Shown: positions 1 through 7,095 of the stretch, piece by piece
Numbering within the stretch: the first letter of the stretch is position 1
Layout of the letters: every line of letters starts with the position of its first letter
DNA from: a virus
IMG/VR virus record: IMGVR_UViG_3300019752_000025
Location: 1-20,493 of that record
Direction: 5' to 3' (one strand)
Length of the DNA: 20,493 nucleotides
Translations under genes and position numbers: made by a program
Notes under the pieces: generated by a model
The model's database searches: none
What the model saw: only the letters and a program-made list of their open reading frames with translations
Told to the model about the DNA's origin: nothing

Positions 1-1
1 C

Positions 2-73
2 CACGAGCACGGGGGTAGGTCGGACGAAATGACGCAAGCGTTAATGCGTGCTTTGCTGCGCCCGCGAGGGTGA
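2..73 (+). CDS. 3' end of an upstream gene, possibly the portal protein
   Basis: An open frame enters from the left edge and ends at TGA 71-73, giving 23 residues ending in LLRPRG. The tail is basic and has no recognisable domain. The portal assignment rests on position only: in HK97-like head modules the portal gene normally lies just upstream of the maturation protease and capsid genes. A terminator follows 37 bases after the stop, so this is a plausible gene end. The gene could instead be another packaging or head gene. Confidence 0.45.
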   Translation, partial: HEHGGRSDEMTQALMRALLRPRG

Positions 74-110
74 TGCAACAGCCGCCTGTAACACCCAATA
101 ATTCCAACAA

Positions 111-135
111 AACCCGGCCCCCGCCGGGTTTTTTT
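111..135 (+). terminator. Intrinsic terminator between the left-edge gene and the protease gene
   Basis: A perfect 8-bp stem, AACCCGGC (111-118) with GCCGGGTT (123-130), closes a CCCC loop and is followed directly by five more T residues (131-135). This is a textbook rho-independent terminator. It lies inside a head gene cluster that would normally be co-transcribed, so read-through, antitermination or a downstream promoter must supply the protease message. Confidence 0.85.
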
Positions 136-178
136 ATGCCCGCAATTTGGCCGGGCGTTACGCGTAACGGTGCAAATA

Positions 179-1138
179 ATGCAAATCAACTACCCACTAC
201 TGGCCAGTCAGGTGTTTGGTCAGCCGATTTTTGCTACCCGTGAGGTAGTAGACAGCGTTAAAGCTGTGCTGGAGCCGCGTCTGTTGGGCCAGGTGGCCGC
301 CCTGCCGTCCGGTATCAACGTGGCTAACCATGTACCGGAGCCGCTGGCGCTGGTTGATGATGAGGCCCGCACGGCTGAACGGCTGCAAATTCACGGCAAA
401 GTTGCCGTTATCAAAGTGCACGGCTTGTTGGTTGCTCGGCGCGGAACGATTACCGCCGCCTGTGAGGAACTGATCAGCTATGAGCACCTACGCAACCAGA
501 TTAGTGCCGCGCTGCGCCATGAACATGTGGTCGAAATTGTGGTGGATCTGCACAGCGGTGGCGGCATGGCTGTTGGCTGCAAAGAGCTGGCTGATTTCAT
601 CTACCAGGCACGGAAGATCAAACCGATCACCGCACTGGTGAACTTCGCGGCGTACTCCGCCTGTTACTTCATTGCGGCGGCCTGCACCCGGATTATCTGC
701 AGCCCCACCGGGGGCGCAGGTTCTATCGGTGTGATTTTGGAAACGTTCGAGGTTAGCCGTTGGGAAGAAGAAACCGGCATCAAATACAACACGTTTTACC
801 GGGGAGGCCATAAAAACGATGGTAGCCCCCATGAGCCGATCACTGATCAGGCCACGGCCGCCATCAATAAGAGTCTGGACCGTAGTTATGCCATGTTCAC
901 CGGCTCCGTTGCTCAGTATCTGGATATGGATGTACAGAAAGTGATTGATACTCAGGCCGGTCTGATGGATGCAGAAGAGGCGTTAAGTCTCGGGTTTATC
1001 CATCAAATCGCCCCCGCACAGGATGCGATAGACGAGATATTCGCCGCTCATAAAGTCCCCGCGCCGCCGGTCACGCAGAGCTACAGCGTACAGGCCCGCG
1101 CTGCTTCTATGGCCATGCAGCCCCGGCAGCGGCACTAA
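179..1138 (+). CDS. Head maturation protease, S49 (SppA/ClpP-fold) family
   Basis: This is a serine peptidase of the S49 family, used by phages to cleave capsid and scaffold material in the procapsid. Numbered from ATG 179, the glycine-rich strand DLHSGGGM lies near residues 123-130 and the nucleophile Ser160 sits in AAYSACY. The oligomerisation and substrate-groove segment SPTGGAGSIGV follows, and Lys212 sits in RGGHKND. The 52-residue Ser-to-Lys spacing equals that of the Ser147/Lys199 dyad known in Bacillus SppA. At about 319 residues it is a complete protease domain with no obvious fused scaffold tail. ATG 179 is preferred over GTG 170 because GGTG sits six bases upstream of it; GTG 170 would add three residues. 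Its position just before the capsid gene is typical. The family call is firm and the exact start is less so. Confidence 0.92.
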   Translation: MQINYPLLASQVFGQPIFATREVVDSVKAVLEPRLLGQVAALPSGINVANHVPEPLALVDDEARTAERLQIHGKVAVIKVHGLLVARRGTITAACEELISYEHLRNQISAALRHEHVVEIVVDLHSGGGMAVGCKELADFIYQARKIKPITALVNFAAYSACYFIAAACTRIICSPTGGAGSIGVILETFEVSRWEEETGIKYNTFYRGGHKNDGSPHEPITDQATAAINKSLDRSYAMFTGSVAQYLDMDVQKVIDTQAGLMDAEEALSLGFIHQIAPAQDAIDEIFAAHKVPAPPVTQSYSVQARAASMAMQPRQRH

Positions 1139-1158
1139 CAACTAACCACACCACAACA

Positions 1159-1180
1159 GGCACCCACGGGTGCCTTTTTT
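1159..1180 (+). terminator. Intrinsic terminator between protease and capsid genes
   Basis: GGCACC (1159-1164) pairs with GGTGCC (1169-1174), and the pairing can extend by one C-G pair. Six T residues (1175-1180) follow. Only 24 bases separate it from the capsid start, too few for a complete promoter downstream of the hairpin. Capsid transcripts must therefore read through it or arise from a promoter that overlaps or precedes it. Confidence 0.82.
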
Positions 1181-1204
1181 GTATCTAACGTACAGGTAAA
1201 TCTG

Positions 1205-2521
1205 ATGGCTAAGAGTCGCGTAGACCAGATCAATGAACAATACACCGCCCGTGCTGCCGTCTCCGACAAAGTGCAGGCGCTGGCAGATAAAGAAACGGGC
1301 GGCGAACAGCTGACAGCGGAAGAGGTGGCCGAAGTTACCCAGCTTCAGACGCAGTTTGATGAGATCACCGCCTCTATTAACCGCCTGGAAAAAGCGGAAG
1401 CGATGGCGGCGGCAACGGCGAAGCCCATTACCCCATACGGTCAGGCTGAAGAACTGGGCGATAAAGTGTACCAGCAGGTGAAAACGCCAGACGTTAAAGG
1501 CGCAAAGGTGGCCCGTATGGTTATTTCCATGGCCGCCGCCAAAGGTAACCCGGACGCGGCGGCCCGTTTTGCCGCGAACACCCTGCACGATCAGCAGGTA
1601 GCGGCAGCCCTGACAACGCAAACGGCCACCGGGGGCGGGGTGCTGGTGCCGGTTGATTACCGTCAGGAGCTGATCGAGCTGCTGCGCCCTGAGTCGGTGG
1701 TGCGCAGTATGAACCCGATTGTGCTCCCCATGCCGCGCGGTAATGCCACGATTCCGAAAATCGTATCCGGTGCGACGGCGGGCTATATCGGCAGTGACAG
1801 TGATGCCGGGCTGACCGGTCAGGAATTTGGTGATCTGCAGCTGTCCACCAAAAAGCTGGCCGCGCTGGTGCCGGTGAGTAATGACCTGCTGGGTTTTTCT
1901 TCCCACGCGGTGGAGCAGATCGTTATCAGTGATCTGATCTCGGCGCTGGCAGAGCGTCAGGATCTGGCGTTTATCCGTGGCGATGGCAGCAATAACACGC
2001 CGAAGGGGCTGCGTTTCTGGGCGCCGCCTGCCACGCACCTGATTACAGCCAGTGACGGTGCAACCCTGGCCAAGGTTAAGGCGGATCTGGCTAAGCTGGA
2101 TCTGGCCCTGCGTAACGCCAATGTGAAGATGCGTAAACCGGGTTACCTGATGAGCCCGCGCACCTATGAGTTTCTGGCCGCGCTGGTCGATGGCAATGGC
2201 AACCCTGCATTCCCATCGCTGGAGGATATGAAGCTGAAGAACCGCCCGGTGGGTATCACGACCCAGATCCCGGATAACCTGGGCGGTGGTGGTGATGAGT
2301 CTGAAATTACCCTGTGTGATTTCTCCAATGCGGTGATTGGTGAGGCGGAATCACTGGAGATCGCCATCTCTACTGAAGCCACGTACACCGACACAAACGG
2401 CGATACCGTCAGCGCCTTCCAGCGTGATCAGACGCTGGTGCGGGCGATTGAGCAGCACGATTTCGGTATGCGTCATGATCCATCTGTCGCGGTACTGACC
2501 GGCGTTAATTGGACGCCGTAA
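1205..2521 (+). CDS. Major capsid protein, HK97 fold
   Basis: This 438-residue protein forms the icosahedral shell. Residues 1 to about 135 are charged, Ala/Gln/Glu-rich and likely coiled coil, matching the delta domain that acts as an internal scaffold and is removed by the maturation protease. The shell domain begins near TGGGVLVPVDYRQ (about 142-154) and shows typical family motifs: LRPESVVR, a loop with IPK followed by GSDSDAGLT, LAALVPVSNDLL, and AFIRGDGSNNTPKGLR. It ends with the usual FGMRHDPSVAVLTGVNW C-terminus. No separate scaffold gene lies between protease and capsid, consistent with the fused delta domain. Translation starts at ATG 1205 behind AGGTAAATCTG. The cleavage site itself cannot be read from the sequence. 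Confidence 0.96.
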   Translation: MAKSRVDQINEQYTARAAVSDKVQALADKETGGEQLTAEEVAEVTQLQTQFDEITASINRLEKAEAMAAATAKPITPYGQAEELGDKVYQQVKTPDVKGAKVARMVISMAAAKGNPDAAARFAANTLHDQQVAAALTTQTATGGGVLVPVDYRQELIELLRPESVVRSMNPIVLPMPRGNATIPKIVSGATAGYIGSDSDAGLTGQEFGDLQLSTKKLAALVPVSNDLLGFSSHAVEQIVISDLISALAERQDLAFIRGDGSNNTPKGLRFWAPPATHLITASDGATLAKVKADLAKLDLALRNANVKMRKPGYLMSPRTYEFLAALVDGNGNPAFPSLEDMKLKNRPVGITTQIPDNLGGGGDESEITLCDFSNAVIGEAESLEIAISTEATYTDTNGDTVSAFQRDQTLVRAIEQHDFGMRHDPSVAVLTGVNWTP

Positions 2522-2590
2522 CGCCTTCTATCTGACGGCTGGCGGGGGTTTCTCCGCTGGCTATCCCTACTGACTAACGCAGGTAACACC

Positions 2591-2818
2591 ATGTCTGGAA
2601 AGAATATCGGGCTCGTCTTTCGTCGCCACTGGCGCTCATACAATCCGGGAGAGTTGGCCGGGTTTCCTGAGCCGCTGGCGGCAGAGCTGCAGGAAAAGGG
2701 CATTGCCGAAACCCCGGATGCCCGCGAGAAGCGCATCGCGGCACAAGCGGCGGCGCAAAAAGCGGAGCAGGCCAAAGCCGCGAAAGCCGCCGCCGCTGCA
2801 GCAGATAAAGGTAAGTAA
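2591..2818 (+). CDS. Small phage protein between capsid and connector, unknown function
   Basis: A 75-residue protein. The first 40 residues contain a pattern common in small proteins encoded after phage capsid genes: an aromatic and basic start (VFRRHW), then Y-NPGELAGF and an amphipathic stretch ending in KGIAE. The last 35 residues are Ala/Lys/Gln-rich and probably a charged helix. The start codon follows CAGGTAACACC, a good ribosome-binding site. By position it could be a head-completion or capsid-stabilising factor, but I know of no proven role. The next gene starts three bases after its stop and draws its ribosome-binding site from this gene's last codons. Confidence 0.75.
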   Translation: MSGKNIGLVFRRHWRSYNPGELAGFPEPLAAELQEKGIAETPDAREKRIAAQAAAQKAEQAKAAKAAAAAADKGK

Positions 2819-2821
2819 ACC

Positions 2822-3424
2822 ATGACTGACCCCATCGCCCCTGATCCCGCCCCGGCGGCGGAGCCTGATCCGGTGATCTGGACCGAGCCGGTTACCCTCG
2901 CCGAGGCGCGCACCCAGTGCCGCCTTGATGGGGATATAACCGACGAGGACACACTGATCAGCACCATCCTGATACCCGCTGCCCGGCGTTACTGTGAGCA
3001 GCACTGTCAGCGTCCGTTGCTTAGTGAGGATCTGATGCAGTGGCGGGGCCAGCCCGCCCCGCGTATCGAGCTGGCCGCCGGACTGGTGGCGGTGGAGTCT
3101 GTCAACTACATGGACGCGGACGGGGTAGAGCAAACGCTCCCCCCGGCCCGTTACTACACAGACACCGCCGAACATATCGGCACGGTGCAGCTGCTGGGCG
3201 GCCAGTGGCCTGCGATGCAGCTACACCACCCCAAACCGCTGCGCATACAGTACCGGGCTGGATGGCCCACGGATGCGGTGCCAGCGGATATTAAACAGGC
3301 CATGTTGCTGCTGATTGCGCACTGGTACGACAACCGCGAGGCGGTCGTGATCGGCACAATCACCAGCAACCTGGATTTTGCCGTGGCTGCGTTGTTGGCC
3401 CCGTACCGGATACACACGATATGA
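2822..3424 (+). CDS. Head-tail connector (adaptor), HK97 gp6-like
   Basis: A 200-residue protein of the gp6/gp15-like connector family, which binds below the portal as a dodecameric ring. The first 25 or so residues are Pro/Ala/Asp-rich and probably disordered. The family pattern then follows: VTLAEARTQCRLD, then EDTLISTILIPAARRYCEQHCQ, a central beta region with the RYYTD segment, RIQYRAGW, and the C-terminal helix IKQAMLLLIAHWYDNREAVV. Alternating short helices with an exposed N-terminal LAEA motif is characteristic of these proteins. Its stop overlaps the start of the closure gene (ATGA), suggesting coupled translation. Confidence 0.9.
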   Translation: MTDPIAPDPAPAAEPDPVIWTEPVTLAEARTQCRLDGDITDEDTLISTILIPAARRYCEQHCQRPLLSEDLMQWRGQPAPRIELAAGLVAVESVNYMDADGVEQTLPPARYYTDTAEHIGTVQLLGGQWPAMQLHHPKPLRIQYRAGWPTDAVPADIKQAMLLLIAHWYDNREAVVIGTITSNLDFAVAALLAPYRIHTI

Positions 3425-3729
3425 GATTGCCCCACCGCATCCAGCTGGTGACGCTGGCTGAAACCAAAGACGCTGATTTTAATATCGTCAAAACATGGCA
3501 GGCCGGGCCGGTCATCCATGCCCGTGTACAGCAGACCGCCGCCGGTGAGGCGCTGCAGAACCAGCGCGAGCTGGCGAAAACGGTTATCAATGTGACGGTG
3601 CGCTATCGCACCGGGATCACGGACGATATGCGGCTGATCTACAACGGCGATACCTACGAGATTGACGGCGTGGTAGATAAATCAGGCCGTCGTAAACAGC
3701 TGGCGATCACCGCCACCCGCCACGGATAA
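3421..3729 (+). CDS. Head closure / head-tail adaptor protein (SPP1 gp16-like)
   Basis: A 102-residue, largely beta-sheet protein matching the phage head-tail joining family, which forms the ring that closes the connector channel and docks the tail. Typical features are the opening LPHRIQLVTL, the segment WQAGPVIHARVQQTAAGE, the strand VINVTVRYRTGITDDMRL, and the closing YEIDGVVDKSGRRKQLAITATR. Its length fits the family. ATG 3421 overlaps the preceding stop by four bases, and the gp10-like gene begins five bases after its own stop. Confidence 0.9.
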   Translation: MRLPHRIQLVTLAETKDADFNIVKTWQAGPVIHARVQQTAAGEALQNQRELAKTVINVTVRYRTGITDDMRLIYNGDTYEIDGVVDKSGRRKQLAITATRHG

Positions 3730-3734
3730 CCGCC

Positions 3735-4286
3735 ATGACCCGGCTCGATATCAGAAACCTGGATCACCAGCAGGTGCTGGGTGAGCTGCAGGCGCTGTCT
3801 CAGGATCTGCAGACCAAGGCGCTGCGCTCGGGGCTGGTGAGCGTGGCCGCGCCGATCAAAAAAGCGGAAAAAGCCACCGCCCCGGTCAGTGATCGGGAGG
3901 GCGGCGGGACGCTGCGCCAGGCCATCGGCCATCGGCTGGTAACCCGTAACGACGCGGACAAACTGAACCTGTTTGTCAGTGCGACTAAACGTACCTCAAT
4001 CGATAACCCCGGTATTGCGCTGATTGTGGGGGCTAACCGCAAAGTGGCCGGAAAACACCGTGGCCATATTGCGGCGTGGCTGGAGCATGGTTTGCGAGCT
4101 AAATCCCGCCGCCACCTCCGGGGCCGTAAAAACGGTGGGCGGGTGAAACGCCCGCACGCCCGCTGGTATGCCCACCGAGGGTTGCCCGCTAACAGTTTTC
4201 AGGCCAATGCACTGGCCAGTGTCAGCAATCAGATTGAAACCCGGTTTTATAAGGGCATCGCCCGCTCACTAAACAGGATGCGCTAA
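3735..4286 (+). CDS. HK97 gp10-like neck/tail component
   Basis: A 183-residue basic protein of the HK97 gp10 type, found at this position between head closure and tail terminator genes in siphoviruses. It acts at the head-tail junction or in tail completion. The N-terminal helix contains an LGELQALSQDLQTKALRSGL-like amphipathic stretch. It is followed by APIKKAEKATAPV, which resembles the usual region leading into the beta core, and by an Arg/Lys/His-rich segment (about residues 115-155). The stop codon overlaps the next start (TAATG), so the next gene is probably translated by reinitiation. Confidence 0.82.
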   Translation: MTRLDIRNLDHQQVLGELQALSQDLQTKALRSGLVSVAAPIKKAEKATAPVSDREGGGTLRQAIGHRLVTRNDADKLNLFVSATKRTSIDNPGIALIVGANRKVAGKHRGHIAAWLEHGLRAKSRRHLRGRKNGGRVKRPHARWYAHRGLPANSFQANALASVSNQIETRFYKGIARSLNRMR

Positions 4287-5032
4287 TGACCATTGCTGAC
4301 GAGATCGCCGCTGAATTGCGGGCGGATGGTTGCGTGGCCCAGGCGCAGCCCGCAGCACAGCGGGCAACCTCGGCCCATGCCGTGCATCGCACTCTGGGTG
4401 CCGTGATCGGCCCGGCGGTGGACGGTGAGGTTTACCAGCTGCAGCAGCCGGACAGCCCGGCATATCCCAATGTGACGTTTCAGCCGGTCGGCTATGAGCG
4501 GATCGGCCCGGACGGGCTGCCGCTGATCCGTTCAGATCGTTACGAACTGCATATCCGCGCCCCGGAGCTGGGGCCGCTGATTGAGTCGGTTGATCAGATG
4601 CGGGACGCGCTGATCGTCTATCGGCAGCCGGGCAGCGCGATCGGTTTTGATGTGACCGATCAGGCGCTGGACACCGAGTACACCGAGAAAATCCGCCGGG
4701 CGCTGATGGCCGTGGAGGTGTACAGCCTGGCCACAGAGTCGCAGCTGATCCCCGCCGCGTTTGTGTATGCGGCGGGCATGGGGGCCAGCGAGGCCCGCAC
4801 CGCCACGGTTACGCAAACCGTCGAACACCATTACCACATTGCCATTATCGCGCCGGGTGAGCAGATCGACACCGCCCAGCGCGCGGTTACGGCGGCCCTG
4901 CTGGGCTTTATTCCCAGCGCGGGCGACTACGCTACCGGGCTGGCCCTGGTGGGCGGCGATCTGCTGCAGCATTACGGCCCGCTGGCGTTGTGGCGCAACA
5001 CCTACGTAATCACCGAATACACTTCTGCCTGA
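4286..5032 (+). CDS. Tail terminator-like protein with two modules
   Basis: A 248-residue protein, about twice the usual size of a tail terminator. Residues 1-150 follow the DUF3168 pattern: an N-terminal helix, then YPNVTFQPVGYER, a strand with RSDRYELHIRAPELG, and a helix near VDQMRDALIVY. Residues 165-248 look like a second terminator-type domain of the Gp37/minor-tail kind: HYHIAIIAPGEQIDTAQRAV, then ALLGFIPS, LALVGGDLLQ, and a final strand with WRNTYVITEY. Such proteins cap the growing tube and form the tail's head-proximal ring. The gene starts inside the preceding stop codon. Call by pattern and context; the two-module reading is inference. Confidence 0.75.
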   Translation: MTIADEIAAELRADGCVAQAQPAAQRATSAHAVHRTLGAVIGPAVDGEVYQLQQPDSPAYPNVTFQPVGYERIGPDGLPLIRSDRYELHIRAPELGPLIESVDQMRDALIVYRQPGSAIGFDVTDQALDTEYTEKIRRALMAVEVYSLATESQLIPAAFVYAAGMGASEARTATVTQTVEHHYHIAIIAPGEQIDTAQRAVTAALLGFIPSAGDYATGLALVGGDLLQHYGPLALWRNTYVITEYTSA

Positions 5033-5043
5033 CAGGTAACCCC

Positions 5044-5220
5044 ATGAAACAGATAAAAAAACCGCTGTCGCCCCCGACCGTGGGCGGCATGTTTCGCCGC
5101 GTGGACGGTGGCAAACTGGAGCCCCTGAGCGTAACCCGCCAGCCCGGCACTGAAATCCAACCGGCGGCCCCTGCCGCCCCGAAACTGGAGCTAGACGGCC
5201 ATGCCCCTGACGGAAAGTAA
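5044..5220 (+). CDS. Small protein upstream of the tube gene, unknown
   Basis: A 58-residue protein starting at ATG 5044 behind CAGGTAACCCC. An upstream in-frame start at 4990 lies inside the terminator gene and is not favoured. The protein begins with a basic, Pro-containing stretch (MKQIKKPLSPPTVGGMFRRV) and continues Pro/Ala-rich, so it is probably largely unstructured. I do not recognise a family. It lies between tail terminator and tube genes, and its last 20 bases overlap the tube start in another frame, so expression is likely tied to tail production. Confidence 0.6.
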   Translation: MKQIKKPLSPPTVGGMFRRVDGGKLEPLSVTRQPGTEIQPAAPAAPKLELDGHAPDGK

Positions 5221-6163
5221 AGTACTGCTGCGCGAGGACAGCCAGCTGCTGATGATTGGTGTTGAAAACAGTTATGCCGACGACGCCACGCCGGGGCCTG
5301 TACAGGCCATCCTGGGCGAGGACGTTGATGTAACGGTGGAGCGTAAAACCGAGCAGTCAAACGAGAGTCGCGGTTTCCTCGGCGCGGGCAGTACCGCGAC
5401 CATCCACAGCCATGTAAACGTATCTCTGACAGTCAAACTGGGTGGCTCGAAAGATGGCACCGCCACCACGCCGCCGCCCTATAACGATCTCTATCTGGGC
5501 TGTTCATTAGCCGGAGTGGTTGAGGCGGACCGGGTGGCCTACAACATCGTCGGCAAAGGCAAATCGTTGTCGATCTATTACATGATTGAGGATGAGCTGC
5601 ACAAAATTGTCGGCTGTATCGGTGATGCTGAATTTGTGCTGGGCACGGATGCCATGCCCCGGCTGAAACTGACCCTGAAGGGGTTGTATCTGACGCCCGG
5701 CACCGGCACCCGCCCGGACCCGGCAGATATCGACTACACCGGCTGGGGTAATCCACTGGCCCCGAACAGCAAAAACATCCAGCGTGTGGAATATTTTGGC
5801 CACAAATTACGGATGAGCGAACTGACCCTGAAAATGGGTGTAGGCCTGGTGTATGCCAACGTGGCCTACCAGGAGTTTGTTGACGGCCCGACCCGTGAGG
5901 GCTCGGTCAGTATTACGTTTATCGCCGACGATCTGGCCACGATCAATTTTTATGAACTGGCCGACCGTAACGCCAGTTCGGAGCTGAATTATCAGCTGGG
6001 TGATATGGCCACGAATGTTGGCCATGTGTTTGGCCTGAACATCCCCAATCTGCAGATCAAGGACATCAAGAAAACGTTTAAAGACAAGATCAAGTATTTC
6101 CAGCTTGATTGCGCGATTGTGCCGCTAACGGCCAACAGCGATTTTAATTTTTTCCACGCCTGA
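5201..6163 (+). CDS. Major tail tube protein
   Basis: A 320-residue, beta-rich protein at the tube position, between the terminator and the frameshifted chaperone genes. It probably forms the stacked hexamer rings of a non-contractile tail. Visible features include TESKVLLREDSQLL at the start, VDVTVERKTEQSNESRGFLG (resembling the long inter-ring loop of tube proteins), VNVSLTVKLGGS, and LYLGCSLAG, which recurs in tube proteins. A C-terminal part ends in KIKYFQLDCAIVPL. Only one tube gene is present, with no sheath, in keeping with a siphovirus. ATG 5201 has GGAG about ten bases upstream and overlaps the preceding gene by 20 bases. Confidence 0.85.
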   Translation: MPLTESKVLLREDSQLLMIGVENSYADDATPGPVQAILGEDVDVTVERKTEQSNESRGFLGAGSTATIHSHVNVSLTVKLGGSKDGTATTPPPYNDLYLGCSLAGVVEADRVAYNIVGKGKSLSIYYMIEDELHKIVGCIGDAEFVLGTDAMPRLKLTLKGLYLTPGTGTRPDPADIDYTGWGNPLAPNSKNIQRVEYFGHKLRMSELTLKMGVGLVYANVAYQEFVDGPTREGSVSITFIADDLATINFYELADRNASSELNYQLGDMATNVGHVFGLNIPNLQIKDIKKTFKDKIKYFQLDCAIVPLTANSDFNFFHA

Positions 6164-6191
6164 TAATCGGGCCTGAAACAGGATTTATAAC

Positions 6192-6686
6192 ATGGCTTTT
6201 GTGATGGTTGCGCCCGATGTGGTGACGAAAGAAGTTGAGTTTACCCCGCCGGGTAGTGAAGAAACGGCGTCGATACTGGTCGATTTTAAGTGGCTGTCCA
6301 AGTCTGAGCGGCACGCCCAGGCTAAGAAGCTGGAAGGCCTTATGCGCCGCCAGAGCGTCAGCTACCAGCGCCATCTCAAAGAGATTGAGGCGTATAAAGT
6401 GGCGCTTGATGCGTATCTGGACAAAGAAGCGGCGGGTGAGGCGGTCGAACTGACAGAGCCTGAACCGCCGGAAATGCCTGAGCTGGGCGCGGACGATGTC
6501 GAAATTGCCTGTGATGTGGTTAAAAACATTCAAGGGCTGAAAAATGCCGACGGTGACGATCTGGAATATAGCCCAGGCCTGCTGACAGAGTTGCTGACAA
6601 TGGAGTTTGTCGCCCTGCCGTTTTTTGAGGCGCTGCGCAACTACGTGAACGGCAGCGATCTTGCGGCGGCTCTGCAAAAAAACTGA
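6192..6686 (+). CDS. Tail assembly chaperone, G-like (zero-frame product)
   Basis: A 164-residue acidic protein with a short beta start, a central helix rich in Lys/Glu/Gln (about 35-80), a Pro/Glu linker (EPEPPEMPE near 95) and a helical C-terminus. It holds the position of lambda gpG, the abundant partner that coats the tape measure and recruits tube subunits. The reading frame ends at TGA 6684-6686, directly after the heptamer A AAA AAC, so a minority of ribosomes should shift to the -1 frame and make a G-T fusion. ATG 6192 has CAGGA at a suitable distance. Confidence 0.88.
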   Translation: MAFVMVAPDVVTKEVEFTPPGSEETASILVDFKWLSKSERHAQAKKLEGLMRRQSVSYQRHLKEIEAYKVALDAYLDKEAAGEAVELTEPEPPEMPELGADDVEIACDVVKNIQGLKNADGDDLEYSPGLLTELLTMEFVALPFFEALRNYVNGSDLAAALQKN

Positions 6687-6721
6687 TCGACGCGGGCACC
6701 CGCTGGGCGAACCCGCCGCCC
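6677..6721 (+). promoter_or_regulatory. Programmed -1 frameshift site with downstream structure
   Basis: The heptamer A AAA AAC (6677-6683) is in the correct phase (CAA AAA AAC TGA) for simultaneous P- and A-site slippage, and the zero-frame stop follows at once. Eight bases later a GC-rich region begins that can fold several ways. GCGG (6692-6695) can pair with CCGC (6700-6703) across a 4-base loop. GGGCG (6705-6709) can pair with CGCCC (6717-6721) across a 7-base loop. Alternatively GCGGG (6692-6696) can pair with CCCGC (6712-6716). A classical pseudoknot combining the last two looks sterically poor because no linker remains. The spacing fits a stimulatory stem. Confidence 0.85.
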
Positions 6722-7051
6722 GATATCAATAAACACGCCGAACAGTTGGCGCAGTGGGGCGCGCCCCCTGAAGAGATCGCCGCCGCCCGCGCGGCGGCCC
6801 CCCCACCGTTTGAAGTGCTGGCCCCCAACTGGCGGGCCTTCTGCCTGTTTTGTGACTGCCGTCAGGAGTACGACACCGTCAGCAATCCGGCGGGCACGAC
6901 CTCGCTCTATCGCGGGATCAGTCGTACCGAACTGGCGGCGGTGATGAGCATGGACGGGGTGGGCAAAAAGAAGCAGCGCCGCCTGAAAAATCAGGTGCTG
7001 CTGATTGAGCGCGGCGCATTACAGGGCTGGGCGGATCGGGTAGCGACCTGA
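6683..7051 (+). CDS. T extension of the tail assembly chaperone, made by -1 frameshift (GT fusion)
   Basis: This frame is open from the slip point at 6683 and adds 122 residues, giving a fusion of about 286 residues together with 6192-6682. It has no good independent start; the first candidate is a TTG at 6746. The extension contains a Pro/Ala-rich linker, then FEVLAPNWRAFCLFCDCRQE, SLYRGISRTELAAVM and NQVLLIERGAL. This resembles DUF1799-type sequences that occupy the T position in lambda-like phages. The T part links the tape measure-chaperone complex to the tube protein. Three cysteines fall within about seven residues (CLFCDC), which is unusual for the family as I know it. The 45 bases after its stop lead to the tape measure gene. 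Confidence 0.85.
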   Translation: MIDAGTRWANPPPDINKHAEQLAQWGAPPEEIAAARAAAPPPFEVLAPNWRAFCLFCDCRQEYDTVSNPAGTTSLYRGISRTELAAVMSMDGVGKKKQRRLKNQVLLIERGALQGWADRVAT

Positions 7052-7095
7052 TCCCGTCCGCCTGATCCGTACCCCCTACCTCTGAGTTTATCGCC

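Noticed and set aside
72-240. Possible + strand frame beginning at ATG 72, overlapping the left-edge gene stop
   Set aside because: It runs through the terminator hairpin, overlaps the protease start and has no family-like sequence.
1142-2038. Long - strand open frame of 298 codons opposite the capsid gene
   Set aside because: Its product is rich in Arg, His and Gln with no domain pattern, typical of the antisense of a high-GC gene. The capsid frame is unambiguous.
4990-5043. Upstream start (4990) for the 58-residue gene
   Set aside because: It lies inside the terminator gene with no ribosome-binding site, whereas ATG 5044 has CAGGTAAC at normal spacing.
6692-6721. H-type pseudoknot as frameshift stimulator
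   Set aside because: The two stems can be drawn, but the linker crossing stem 1 would have zero bases, which is sterically unlikely. Simple hairpins are preferred.
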